A DNA stretch of 17,714 nt from Bacteroidales bacterium (GCA_016938095.1 JAFGVG010000281.1:1-17714); one strand, 5' to 3'. Positions 8,401 through 16,857 are shown, counted from the first letter of the stretch. Translations and numbers: made by a program. The notes: generated by a model not told the origin, from the sequence alone.

Positions 8401-9750
8401 TTACAGCGGACTTAGTGTAAAATAATCCAATTTCAGATCTCCGTTCAACGACATCAGTTTGATGTGGTTATCACCTGGTTTGAGCACGATCTCCCCGATC
8501 GTGAAAACCGAAAAGTCTTTACTGGCGGGAAGTATGATATCCTTCCAGGCAGCATAGTCGCCATTCAGCATAAAATCGTTGACACATACTGCAATTTTCC
8601 TGCCGCTATCGGCAGTGTATCTGATTTCCAGCATGTACTTTTTTTCGAATGCCACCTGGGCCATAACCGCTGCGTATTCTTCTGCATGATTGAATCCTGT
8701 TACATACCCATTGCCTGAAAAACCAGCGGTGGTAATTTCTGAATAAGTTCCCACGAGCTTTCCTCCGGAAGCCTTGCCGTTCTCGGCTTCGAGCATAATA
8801 TTGCATACAACAGGTTCTCCATTGGTAATGCCTTCTTTTGTGGGAATCACGGGCTTTATGGTGCCGTCGACATTGTAAAAAACAAAATCGGCCATCAGGT
8901 TACGATTGTATCCATTTCCTCCTGAGAGTATTGCAGCATGATAAAAAGCGATCCATTGATCTTTAAATTTAACTATGGAGCCATGGTTTGAGCCGGCCTG
9001 ACTTTCGAAGTTCGGGATATATTGAGATTGCGGAATGTAGGGGCCTGTAATCTTTTCACCTACCGAATAGTACATAACTTCAGGCCATTGATCATTTCTC
9101 AATCCCGGGTAGGATAAATAGTAATTATTGTTGTATTTATGTATCCAGGGGCCTTCCTGTAACTGGGGTAACCCGGCGGTAACATCGGTAAGTGATCCGG
9201 GTGCAACGGACAGCAAATCATCACTGAGTTTCCCAACATAGCATTTTCGGGCATGGGCATAAATGATATAGGGTTGGTTGTCGTCGTCAATGAACAATGA
9301 AGGATCCATGCCCTCAACATCGCGAATAATGCCAATGCTGGTAAAAGGCCCTTCGGGACGGCTGCTGACAGCCATTCCAAGTTGGAACTTGTCGGAGTTT
9401 TGCTTGTTTCTCATGCAAAAAACCAGGTAATAATTACCTTTCCAATAAGCTGCGTCAATAGCCCACGCATGCGAAATAGCCCAGTCCACATCTGCTACCG
9501 ATAATATACGGCCATGGTCGGTCCAGTTTACAAGGTCTTCGGTTGAGAACACATGATAATCAAACATAGTACTATGATGGTTTGTGCCATTGGCATCGTG
9601 CGAAGTATACAACCACAGTTTGTTGGGATTATCAGACCATACATGGGCCGATGGGTCGGCGGCAAAGATGTGTGATATTAATGGCTGCTGGGCTATAATC
9701 CCTGAAGATACCAATAACAACAATGCAGAAATAACTATAAAGCGTTTCAT
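8401..9750 (-). CDS. GH43-like glycosidase with C-terminal carbohydrate-binding module
   Basis: A 449-residue secreted protein: signal peptide (1-20, IIA-QQ), five-bladed propeller of the GH43 type (about 24-310) and a CBM6/CBM35-like beta-sandwich (about 318-449, beginning LEAENGKASGG). The GH43 acidic residues fit: Asp32 in AADPSAHVW (general base), Asp149 in EGMDPSLF (pKa modulator) and Glu199 in LQEGPW (general acid), plus His256 in SNHGSI near the propeller axis. GH43 enzymes invert and remove arabinofuranose, xylose or, in some subfamilies, galactose from plant or algal polysaccharides; the exact activity cannot be read from sequence. No lipobox, so probably periplasmic or secreted. It lies between the GH36-like enzyme (180 bases upstream) and SusC 1 (132 bases downstream), on the same strand, so it belongs to the same utilization locus. 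Confidence 0.88.
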   Translation of the reverse strand: MKRFIVISALLLLVSSGIIAQQPLISHIFAADPSAHVWSDNPNKLWLYTSHDANGTNHHSTMFDYHVFSTEDLVNWTDHGRILSVADVDWAISHAWAIDAAYWKGNYYLVFCMRNKQNSDKFQLGMAVSSRPEGPFTSIGIIRDVEGMDPSLFIDDDNQPYIIYAHARKCYVGKLSDDLLSVAPGSLTDVTAGLPQLQEGPWIHKYNNNYYLSYPGLRNDQWPEVMYYSVGEKITGPYIPQSQYIPNFESQAGSNHGSIVKFKDQWIAFYHAAILSGGNGYNRNLMADFVFYNVDGTIKPVIPTKEGITNGEPVVCNIMLEAENGKASGGKLVGTYSEITTAGFSGNGYVTGFNHAEEYAAVMAQVAFEKKYMLEIRYTADSGRKIAVCVNDFMLNGDYAAWKDIILPASKDFSVFTIGEIVLKPGDNHIKLMSLNGDLKLDYFTLSPL

Positions 9751-9782
9751 ATGGGTTGATTTTATGTTCGCGTAGGAGTTGC

Positions 9783-9890
9783 TTATTTATTTTCCGGTGA
9801 TTGTTCAAAATCTGAACCGTTTACAACTTTTACAGGTTTGGCAGATGGATTTCCGGGAGCTCCGGAGCCTCTGAAATCATTTATCCGCAT
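9783..9890 (-). pseudogene. Short orphan coding-like fragment between the glycosidase genes
   Basis: This open frame runs 35 codons from its only ATG to TAA. The same frame is open further upstream to about 10010, into the 3' end of the GH36-like gene. From about 9926 onward it reads FFPHDIEVENFRT, then MRINDFRGSGAPGNP and ends VVNGSDFEQSPENK. This composition looks like a real protein C-terminus rather than noise, although I do not recognise the family. It may be the remnant of a gene lost between the two glycosidases, or a small peptide gene. It is out of frame with both neighbours. Low confidence; not a functional claim. Confidence 0.25.
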
Positions 9891-9930
9891 AGTCCGGAAA
9901 TTTTCAACTTCAATGTCATGTGGAAAAAAA

Positions 9931-11601
9931 TTAATCCCAGTTAAAAGTGACGGTTTTACCGTTGAGTTTCCATTTTACGGGAAATGCATTTTCGAGCCAG
10001 TCCATGGGTTCACCAACCGGAAGAGCTTTTGAAGCCAGCGTAAAACATTCCTTTATGAAGGCCTTTTGTTCGGTTCCGGTAGCTTCGGGCTGGGCCGAGA
10101 TAAACAGTGGTGTTCCGCTTTTTGCCAGGAGTTCCATCCATTGTTTGTTTTTATCCCAGGGTACTTTGGGTGTCAGTCCTACACAGTCGCCGTCGGCAGC
10201 ATAAAAAATCCCCTGATGAGCGCCGCGGAATGCCAGGGTATTGACCCCCATCTTGCGGGTTCTTTCCCAATCGTTTCCGCTGGTATCATCGCCAATACGA
10301 TTTAGCTCAAACATGCCGGCCGACAGGTGGCTGAAAGTATTGCAGCCTATGATATATGTTTTGCCTGCTGATTCACGGATTGCTTTGTAAAGGTCCAGCA
10401 CTATCTCTGCATTTGTTTTTGTATTGTTATTCATGCGCCAGCCATATTCGGTAATTTTCCGGTCGGCGAACATTTCAAAGCCCCATTTGCCAAAAATATC
10501 ATAACTGGTGAAATCAACTTTTACCATTTCGTAAGTCCAGTCATTGTAAAGCCTGAAGTAGCTCTTCACCTGTTCTATCACTTCCGGGATGGTTGGGTCC
10601 AGAATGGGTTGTTTTTCAGGGTTGCGACCTTTTATGGCAGGAAGCAGGAGGTTTGCCGGATCTTTGTGGCTTGCACAAAGCGGTCGTGTCCATATTCCAG
10701 GCCGCATGCCAATTGTGCGGATCTTTTGTGCGAGATTGCCCATATCGCCAAAGTTGGCATCGGGTGTGTGCATGTTATCGCCAAAGCAACAGTCGTTGGG
10801 CGAGTTTGGGGGGTTCTGAAACCAACCTGCGTCGATAACCGAAAAGGGACGGTTTTCAATACCTTCGGCCATGGGCGCCATCATTTGGGTATGCTCCAAA
10901 ATAAGCTTCTCGGTGTTACTGCCATAGCTAAAGTACCAGTCGTTAATGCCGTAAACAGGTTTTTCGGGAATGCGGGCATTGTCGCACATTAATTTCAGAA
11001 ATTCGCGCAACGCCCCGAAAAGGGAAGTGCCTTCCGATTTGTATGTAACTATCCAGGCAGCATTCAATGTTCTTGTTCCCAATTGAACACCGTTCCCGCC
11101 CGAACGGGTGTCGAGAACCAGGGATAAGCCTGTTTCGGAAATTTCCCAATGGCAGAAGGAAGCCGCGCCGGTTTTTACACCAAAGCCATTGACTTCATTC
11201 TTATCGGTTACCTCCATAAAATACCAGGGAAGAATTTCAGCGGTATTTACCTTGTGCCACGATACATCACCATATGTCCGCTCCCAGTGGTCGTTCATTA
11301 TGCCGGAGCTATGGGCAACAGTTGCGTTCCATTTAAGTGTTACGTCGCACAATATCTCTTTTGGAGCCTGGATGAGTACCTCGTTTTTTTCACTGACCTT
11401 TACGGTAAGATTGTTATAAATCCAGGTGTTTTCCCCGCTTTTTGTCAGGGTGACTTTTTGTTCGTTTAAGGTAGCAAAAAGCTGGTCGGGATAATTAAGT
11501 TGTCTTCCTTGCTGATTTGCTTCGATTGCCAAAAGCTTATTCCCGATAAGTATGGTTCCAAGCGAAGCTCCCGTAGTTCTGATAAAACTTCTTCTGTTCA
11601 T
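9931..11601 (-). CDS. Clan GH-D (GH36/GH27-like) glycosidase, probable alpha-galactosidase-type
   Basis: A 556-residue enzyme with an N-terminal beta-sandwich (about 35-200) and a TIM barrel (about 215-500). Motifs fit clan GH-D: SVIDAGWF (254-261), comparable to the IDDGW loop; MVKVDF (359-364) with Asp363 as candidate nucleophile; and NRIGDDTSGNDW (434-445) with Asp438 or Asp439 as candidate acid/base. The clan contains retaining alpha-galactosidases, alpha-N-acetylgalactosaminidases and beta-L-arabinopyranosidases, so alpha-galactosidase is the best guess, not proven. The leader NRRSFIRTTGASLGTILIG carries a twin-arginine motif, suggesting Tat export to the periplasm and folding before export. 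The short C-terminal strand KLNGKTVTFNWD looks complete. It is shorter than classic 700-residue GH36 enzymes. It follows the MITE-like element and precedes the GH43-like gene, whose product would act on the same glycan. Confidence 0.82.
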   Translation of the reverse strand: MNRRSFIRTTGASLGTILIGNKLLAIEANQQGRQLNYPDQLFATLNEQKVTLTKSGENTWIYNNLTVKVSEKNEVLIQAPKEILCDVTLKWNATVAHSSGIMNDHWERTYGDVSWHKVNTAEILPWYFMEVTDKNEVNGFGVKTGAASFCHWEISETGLSLVLDTRSGGNGVQLGTRTLNAAWIVTYKSEGTSLFGALREFLKLMCDNARIPEKPVYGINDWYFSYGSNTEKLILEHTQMMAPMAEGIENRPFSVIDAGWFQNPPNSPNDCCFGDNMHTPDANFGDMGNLAQKIRTIGMRPGIWTRPLCASHKDPANLLLPAIKGRNPEKQPILDPTIPEVIEQVKSYFRLYNDWTYEMVKVDFTSYDIFGKWGFEMFADRKITEYGWRMNNNTKTNAEIVLDLYKAIRESAGKTYIIGCNTFSHLSAGMFELNRIGDDTSGNDWERTRKMGVNTLAFRGAHQGIFYAADGDCVGLTPKVPWDKNKQWMELLAKSGTPLFISAQPEATGTEQKAFIKECFTLASKALPVGEPMDWLENAFPVKWKLNGKTVTFNWD

Positions 11602-11761
11602 GTTTTACTGATGGTTATTTTACAAAGGCTGTTTTTTCCCAAAGGGTGGCTATTGATTCCAAGTTAGTAGTTTTCCGGGGATTGTCGGTAAGAAAAGTTG
11701 TATAAATTTTAAAGTGGCATGGCAAAGTGTTTCATATAATATTTGTGTCAGCCCCATAACA
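11602..11761. other. Non-coding leader of the GH36-like gene
   Basis: The gap between SusD 2 and the GH36-like gene is 306 bases. This portion, next to the GH36-like start, holds no convincing ORF. It is A/T-rich on the minus strand and could contain a promoter, but no exact TAnnTTTG -7 element was found. The rest of the gap is the inverted-repeat element, entered separately. Confidence 0.5.
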
Positions 11762-11889
11762 AGAGGCTGTCTATAAAGGCTTGCAATTCGTCACAGGCAG
11801 TGAGTGAAACCAACGTGGTCTACTCATGAGATAGCATTACTGCGTCACCAATGACATTCTTGCTTTATCAGCCCTTAGAGACAGCCTCT
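11762..11889. mobile_element. MITE-like 128-bp element with 20-bp imperfect terminal inverted repeats
   Basis: The left end AGAGGCTGTCTATAAAGGCT (11762-11781) and the reverse complement of the right end, AGAGGCTGTCTCTAAGGGCT (11870-11889), agree at 18 of 20 bases, including a perfect outer 11 bp. The interior has no ORF. A CTCATGAG palindrome (11823-11830) sits almost exactly at the centre, and the halves show further partial complementarity, so the element could fold back on itself. This architecture fits a non-autonomous MITE. I recall insertion-sequence ends in Bacteroidota resembling GAGGCTGTCT, which is a recollection, not a search result. No clear target-site duplication is visible. It lies 18 bases behind the SusD 2 stop, so when transcribed it would form a long hairpin between the transporter and glycosidase halves of the locus. 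Confidence 0.65.
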
Positions 11890-11907
11890 GCTCAGATTAA
11901 TCAGTTA

Positions 11908-13476
11908 TCAGTTCCAGTTATTGTTTACCTGGGCATCAAGCACAGGATTGGCATCCCTTTCTGACTGCGGGATAGGAAGCAGCACGTGGTAGTCTTTTAC
12001 CGGTTGTATGCCAACGGCAGCTTCTTTTTCAGCGTTAATAGTCTCCTGAAGTATTCCCCAGCGCACCAGATCAAAAAATCTCGATTGCTCGCCTGCCAGC
12101 TCCATCTGTCGCTCGTGACGCACAATGGCGCGTGCATTTGCCTGGTCGCCCAATGTGGTGTACTCGAAGGCATTGGAACGGCGACGAACTTCGTTGATCA
12201 GGGGCAGTGCATTGTCAACCTGGTTGTTTTCAATGTAAGCCTCAGCCAGCATCAGCAGTACATCGGCATAGCGGATAATCTGGCTATTGATATAGCTGTC
12301 GGGTTGACCATATTTTTCACGTACTTCATACATTTCGTATTTACGCCATGAGACCTGTCCTTCCTTTATCACGGTGTCATACAAAATTGGGCCGCCGTCA
12401 CATTCATCACAGAAAGTGGTGTCGCCTCCCAAAGATGCTTCACTGTAAAAGGTATTGGCGGCTCGCGGATCTATATAGGGCATGCCACCTTCATCTTCGT
12501 AAGTATAGGCCTGAACGAGTGCATCAGATACCAGTACATTCCACCAATCGTTAAATCCATACTCCATGGCACGTCCGGTATGGGTCATTTTGTTGCCCCA
12601 ACCTTCCTGTCCGCCGAACATTCCATATGCATTGCCAACGCCCCATCCCTGCCATTCACCATGCATGACGGCAAAAATGGTTTCCTTGGTTTTCAAATCA
12701 TATATGAACATATCGTCAATTGAAGAGGCCAGTTCATAGTCATACGGATCACTGCGTAATGCAGACAGTTGGGAAACAGCATCAGCATATTTTTGTTGGA
12801 AAAGATATACCTTTCCGAGCAAGGCTATGGCTGCACCCTTGGATGCTCTGCCATAATCTGCATCGGCATAGTCCTGGGCCAGCGGAAGCTCATCAATGGC
12901 TTCGAGCAATGTAGTTTCAATATTGGCCCAGATTTCTGCTTTGGGAGTCCTTTCAGATTGAAGAATAAGGTGATCTTCGAGTTGGGCTTTCAAAGGAACA
13001 TCACCATAACAGGTAACCAGCCAGAAATAAGCAAGTGACCTGAGAAATTTGGCTTCTCCGGAAATGCGGGTAGCAAGTGCCATATCTTCTTCACTGGTTG
13101 GTGCCCATTTTACCAACATATCCAATACAAAATTCGACCGGAAAATGATTTTGTAACATGAATTAAACAGATAGTTCAATTCGCCACTGTTGGGATTATG
13201 TGTATAATTAGGCAAATCCAATAATGAACCTTGTAAGGGGAAATTCTTTTCCGCATCGTTTCCAAGCAAGTCGAAGATGAAGTAAAATTCGCGTTCGAAC
13301 ATTCCCTGGAATAATAAGGCAGAGTATATGGCTGTTGAAGCCTCTTTAGCAGTTGTGGCATTTGTGAAGAAGGTTTCGCCGCTGTACCTGTTTTCATTTT
13401 TTACTTCCAGATAGTCTTCGCTGCATGCGCCAATAAAAACTGCTATAATTAATAAAGACAATATTTTTCTTTTCAT
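11908..13476 (-). CDS. SusD/RagB-like surface glycan-binding lipoprotein 2
   Basis: A 522-residue SusD-family lipoprotein. The leader MKRKILSLLIIAVFIGAC gives Cys18 as the lipidated residue, followed by SED. Family hallmarks are GAAIALLGKVYLFQ (214-227), RYADVLLMLAEAY (402-414) and ERQMELAGEQSRFFDLVRWG (455-474). It is clearly paralogous to SusD 1: shared stretches include FYFIFDLLGNDAE versus YYFIFDLLANEAE, and MFGGQEGWG/THTGRAMEYGFNDW versus MFGGQESWG/THSGRAMEYGWNDW. A CDEC motif (Cys356, Cys359) sits at the same place as CDYC in SusD 1. The gene starts 12 bases after the SusC 2 stop, so the pair is one translational unit. The MITE-like element begins 18 bases downstream. Confidence 0.94.
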   Translation of the reverse strand: MKRKILSLLIIAVFIGACSEDYLEVKNENRYSGETFFTNATTAKEASTAIYSALLFQGMFEREFYFIFDLLGNDAEKNFPLQGSLLDLPNYTHNPNSGELNYLFNSCYKIIFRSNFVLDMLVKWAPTSEEDMALATRISGEAKFLRSLAYFWLVTCYGDVPLKAQLEDHLILQSERTPKAEIWANIETTLLEAIDELPLAQDYADADYGRASKGAAIALLGKVYLFQQKYADAVSQLSALRSDPYDYELASSIDDMFIYDLKTKETIFAVMHGEWQGWGVGNAYGMFGGQEGWGNKMTHTGRAMEYGFNDWWNVLVSDALVQAYTYEDEGGMPYIDPRAANTFYSEASLGGDTTFCDECDGGPILYDTVIKEGQVSWRKYEMYEVREKYGQPDSYINSQIIRYADVLLMLAEAYIENNQVDNALPLINEVRRRSNAFEYTTLGDQANARAIVRHERQMELAGEQSRFFDLVRWGILQETINAEKEAAVGIQPVKDYHVLLPIPQSERDANPVLDAQVNNNWN

Positions 13477-13488
13477 ATGGTATAATTA

Positions 13489-16400
13489 TTAGAAGTTAAG
13501 TTGTAATCCAAGTCTGACGATTCTGGGATTCGGACGTTGATAAAGGTCAACACCGCGTGAAAAGATATAATTCCTGTTATCATCAGGTGAATTGGAAGAT
13601 ACCTCTGGATCGTAACCGGTATACTGGGTCAGGGTCAGGGCGTTTTGTACGGCCACATAAACTCTGAATTTATCAAAAGCGCCATTCAGTACTTTTACTG
13701 GCAGGGTATAACCCAGCGAAATATTTTTAATCCTCAGGTATGCACCATTTTCAACATACCAGTCTGAAAAGAAAAGATTGGCACTGGAATTCTGTCCGGC
13801 TGCAGGCATGTCGGTTACATCACCGTCCTGTTTCCATCTGTTCAATACCTCTGTGGTATTGTTAAAGGGTTTAGACATCCCTTCCCACCAGTAAAGCGCA
13901 CCGTTTATCAGATCAACCCCTGCAATTCCGTGCAATAATAACTGGAAGTCGAAGTTTTTGTAATTGGCGTTAAACTGGGCACCATATTGCCATTTGGGCG
14001 AGGGGTTACCAATATAGGTGCGGTCTTTGTCATCGATATAACCGTTACCATCGGTATCTTTCCATACGCGGTCGCCCGGAAGCATTCCTACTTTATATTC
14101 AGTTACTGCTCCTCCGCTTGCTGCAACAGCAGATGCGTTTAAGGCATCGAGTTCAGTCTGACTGGCGACAACATGATCGAATTTGTAGCCATAATAAGCA
14201 GCCAACGGTTGACCAATATCAGTGCGGGTGGTATTGCCAACACCGCCGACAAATTCCCCTGAGGAAATGGGAACATCACCAATGGTGCCGAGAGCGGTAA
14301 CTTCATTGGTACTGAAAGTGGTATTTACCGATACATCCCAGGTCAGTTCTCCTGTATTCCGTGCATACGAGATTGCGGCTTCAAAGCCGCTGTTTTTCAT
14401 ACCGGCGGCATTAACCCATTGCGTACCTACTGAACCGGGGTTTCCAAGCCCTGTAGTCAGCGGGAGTTGAGTCTCAATCAAAAGGTCTTCGTTGTTACGG
14501 TAGAAGTAGTCAAAAACAAAGTTCAGGCTGTTACTCAGCAGTCCCAAATCCAATCCGATATCGAACTGGTTAGTCTCTTCCCATTTCAGGTCGGGATTGG
14601 CAATGCTGTTTACTGTTGATCCATTGGTATAGGATAAATCATCGCCAAATGAATAAATGATGTTATTGCTGGATCCTTTCCAAACAGTCGAAGAGGTAAG
14701 GAATGCAGGAATCAGGTCATTGCCTGTTTTTCCATAGCTCGCCCTGAGTTTCAGGTTAGAGATGGAAGAAATTGAACTCATAAAGTTTTCCTTTGAAATG
14801 GTCCAGGCCAAACCTAAGCCATAAAAAGTTCCCCAGCGGTTGTTTTCACCAAATTTGCTGGAAGCATCCCTGCGTAAGCTGGCGTTGATGACATATTTTT
14901 CCCTGAAAGTATAACCAATCCTGCCGAAATAGGACGACCTGGCATATCCGCTGTTAACACCTGCCCCTGTTAGAGATGTGGAATTTGCCAACGCTACGTT
15001 TTGGATGGCATCACTGGTAAAGTTTGATCCGGCTACAGATACATTGCGTGCAAGAGAACTGGGATCGTATGTATTTCCAAGTGTTGCACTTACATCGTGG
15101 TTGCCAAAGACCCTACTGAAGTTGAAGAAGTTTTCAAGAATAAGATCATAACCCTGTGAATAATTTTCACTCATATCTGATGTTGACCTGGTGAAATTTC
15201 CTCCATCGGAAGGATAATTAAACGTATAATCGTTAGAGTTATAGGCTGATAATCTTGCTTGTGATTTAAAGCTTAATCCACTAAAAATAGTTAGTTCGGC
15301 ACTCAGGTCAAGGTCTGCGTTCAGGCCTCTTCTTTTATAATCGGTATTTTCGACCGAGTTCCATGGATTATTGGCATCGTTCAGGTCCGTTACTTTATCG
15401 GCTCTGCCATATCCGCCCAGATTATCGGGATCTTTCACCGGTATGTAAGGAGGCATTCTTAAAGCATCATTAAAATTAGCCAACACTCCGTCGGTGGTTT
15501 CATTCTTAATTCTCAAATTCTGATTCAGACGAAGTTTCCGGTTAAACAGGTCCTCTGAAAGTTTTGCACCAAAGGTTATACGCTGAAAATTCCGGTCAAT
15601 AACCGTGGAGCCCTGATTCTGGTATCCGGTTGAAAATGCATAGGTTACATTCTCAGTACCTCCGCTTAAACGCAGGTTGTGCTCTGTAACAACTGCACTC
15701 TGGAATACCTCTTCCTGCCAGTCGGTGCGGTCAACCTGTGCATACTCCGATTCAAGTTTTTCGGTAAGTGAAAGACCGCCTGCTTCCTGAATATCGGCCA
15801 CAAGGTCGACATAATCGGAGGCCTTTAATAAATCGAGGCGTTTGGTAACTTTGGCAATACCTACTGAACCGTCATAACTGACCTTTACGTTTCCCTTGAC
15901 TCCTGATTTGGTTGTTATCAGAACCACGCCGTTTGCTGCTGCTGAACCGTATATAGCGGTTGTAGAAGCATCTTTCAGAATGGTTATATTCTCAATATCC
16001 TGGGGCGCAATAGAATTTATGTCGCCTCCCTGTATTCCGTCAATTACATATAAAGGATCCGTATTGGAAAATGAACCCATACCACGGATTACAATCCTGG
16101 CACCGGCCCCGGGATCACCACTGTTATTGGTAACCTGTACACCGGCAATTTTACCCTGCATGGTTTGCCTGATGTCATTGGTGGATAAACCAACAATTTC
16201 ATTGCTTTTAAGGGCTGTTGTTGCACTTGCTACATTTCTTTTGGCTGTGGAACCGTAGCCAATTACCACTACTTCTTCGAGTTGCGAAATATCGGGGCTC
16301 AGCGTAATATCAATCACTGTCCTTCCCCCAATTTCGACTTCCTCGGTTATGTATCCAATGAAAGAAAATACAAGTTTTGCATTGGGGTCGTCAATGGTTA

Positions 16401-16667
16401 AAGCGTATTTACCATTCACGTCGGAGGTGGTTCCTGTATTGGTGTTTCCAATTCTGATGTTTACGCCCGGGAGAGGCTGGTTGTCTTCAAGTGAGACAAC
16501 TGTTCCGGTGACTTTTACTTGCTGGCAACAGTTGTTGCCGTAGCAAAGGTAGATGCAGAGAATAAAATGACTGCGGTTATTACTAAAGTGGTAAAATTCT
16601 GCACGTTAAAAAATCTTTTTCTCGATTTTTTAGACAATAGAATACCACTAGCAAATTTGTTTTGCAT
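13489..16667 (-). CDS. SusC/RagA-like TonB-linked outer membrane transporter 2, apparent frameshift after the signal peptide
   Basis: A TonB-dependent glycan transporter, partner of SusD 2. The body has the carboxypeptidase-regulatory-like domain (VTGTVVSLED...FSFIGYITEE, about 16515-16345), TonB-box-like EEVVVIGYG, plug motifs DPLYVIDG and LKDASTTAIYG, then the barrel to LGLQLNF. No STN domain is present. The longest uninterrupted frame with a start begins at GTG 16419, but this lies inside the regulatory-like domain, and the same frame continues upstream to 16605 without any other start. A good signal peptide starts at ATG 16667 (MQNKFASG..., hydrophobic LVITAVILFSASTFATA) in another frame and stops at 16515. 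The frames join only with a -1 shift (or two bases removed), placed at about 16510-16545. The gene is thus a full-length SusC of about 1058 residues that is broken, phase-variable, or affected by a sequence error. About 190 bases separate it from the FecR-like gene. Confidence 0.85.
16515..16667 (-). other. Signal-peptide reading frame of SusC 2, out of frame with the body
   Basis: Fifty codons from ATG 16667 to TAA 16515 encode a basic N-terminus (LSKKSRKR), a hydrophobic core (TTLVITAVILFSAS) and a likely cleavage region (TFATA). Read in this frame the protein ends TTVASK and stops. The next domain, QQVKVTGT, is in a different frame. The hydrophobic core is intact up to about 16540, so the frame change lies after it. 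Confidence 0.75.
16524..16539. repeat. Palindrome at the SusC 2 frame break
   Basis: GGCAACA-GT-TGTTGCC: perfect 7-bp arms with a 2-base centre, located exactly where the signal-peptide frame and the transporter frame meet. Outside it, GCT and AGC could pair further if two bases are bulged. It may mark an insertion footprint, a hairpin-induced slippage or sequencing artefact, or a switch site. Confidence 0.6.
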
Positions 16668-16693
16668 AAATTAAAGTTTTTAGGTTAATAATA

Positions 16694-16711
16694 GCCAATG
16701 GTTTTATTGGC
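16694..16711. promoter_or_regulatory. Inverted repeat in the SusC 2 leader
   Basis: GCCAAT and ATTGGC form perfect 6-bp arms around a 6-base spacer, 27 bases upstream of the ATG at 16667. The spacing and symmetry suit a dimeric regulator operator or an mRNA hairpin. No T-run follows, so a terminator is unlikely. Confidence 0.35.
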
Positions 16712-16744
16712 CGTAGTTTGTTAAAAGGCTAAACTGATAAAGGA

Positions 16745-16769
16745 GCAGCCCGCTTCAGGGGTGAACTGC
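16745..16769 (-). other. Imperfect stem-loop between the FecR-like gene and SusC 2
   Basis: On the minus strand GCAGTTCA pairs with TGAA and CTGC across a CCCC loop, with a 5-base bulge (GCGGG) on one side. TCCTTT follows. It could be a weak partial terminator or attenuator that lowers readthrough from the anti-sigma gene into the transporter gene; it could also be chance. Confidence 0.25.
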
Positions 16770-16857
16770 AATCAGGGTGAGAAGGCATTAATAATGTGGA
16801 TAATCATAGGCGCTGTAGTTTAGGTTATTATTCTGTTTTGTTATAGCCAGGGAGTGA

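Noticed and set aside
10609..10992. 127-codon open frame on the plus strand inside the GH36-like gene
   Set aside because: It is a shadow of the catalytic barrel on the other strand; the cysteine- and arginine-rich translation has no domain features.
11762..11889. The inverted repeat as a simple intrinsic terminator for SusD 2
   Set aside because: The arms are separated by nearly 90 bases and are not followed by a T-run on the transcribed strand, so a mobile-element origin fits better.
13489..16419. Taking GTG 16419 as the true start of SusC 2
   Set aside because: The frame upstream still encodes the beginning of the regulatory-like domain (VTGTVVSLED...), and a protein starting here would lack any export signal. 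The GTG is an artefact of the frame break.
16515..16545. Programmed -1 ribosomal frameshifting at the SusC 2 break
   Set aside because: No canonical X-XXY-YYZ slippery heptamer in the signal-peptide frame precedes the stop. The palindrome is at the break itself, not at a stimulatory distance downstream. It remains possible but is not supported.
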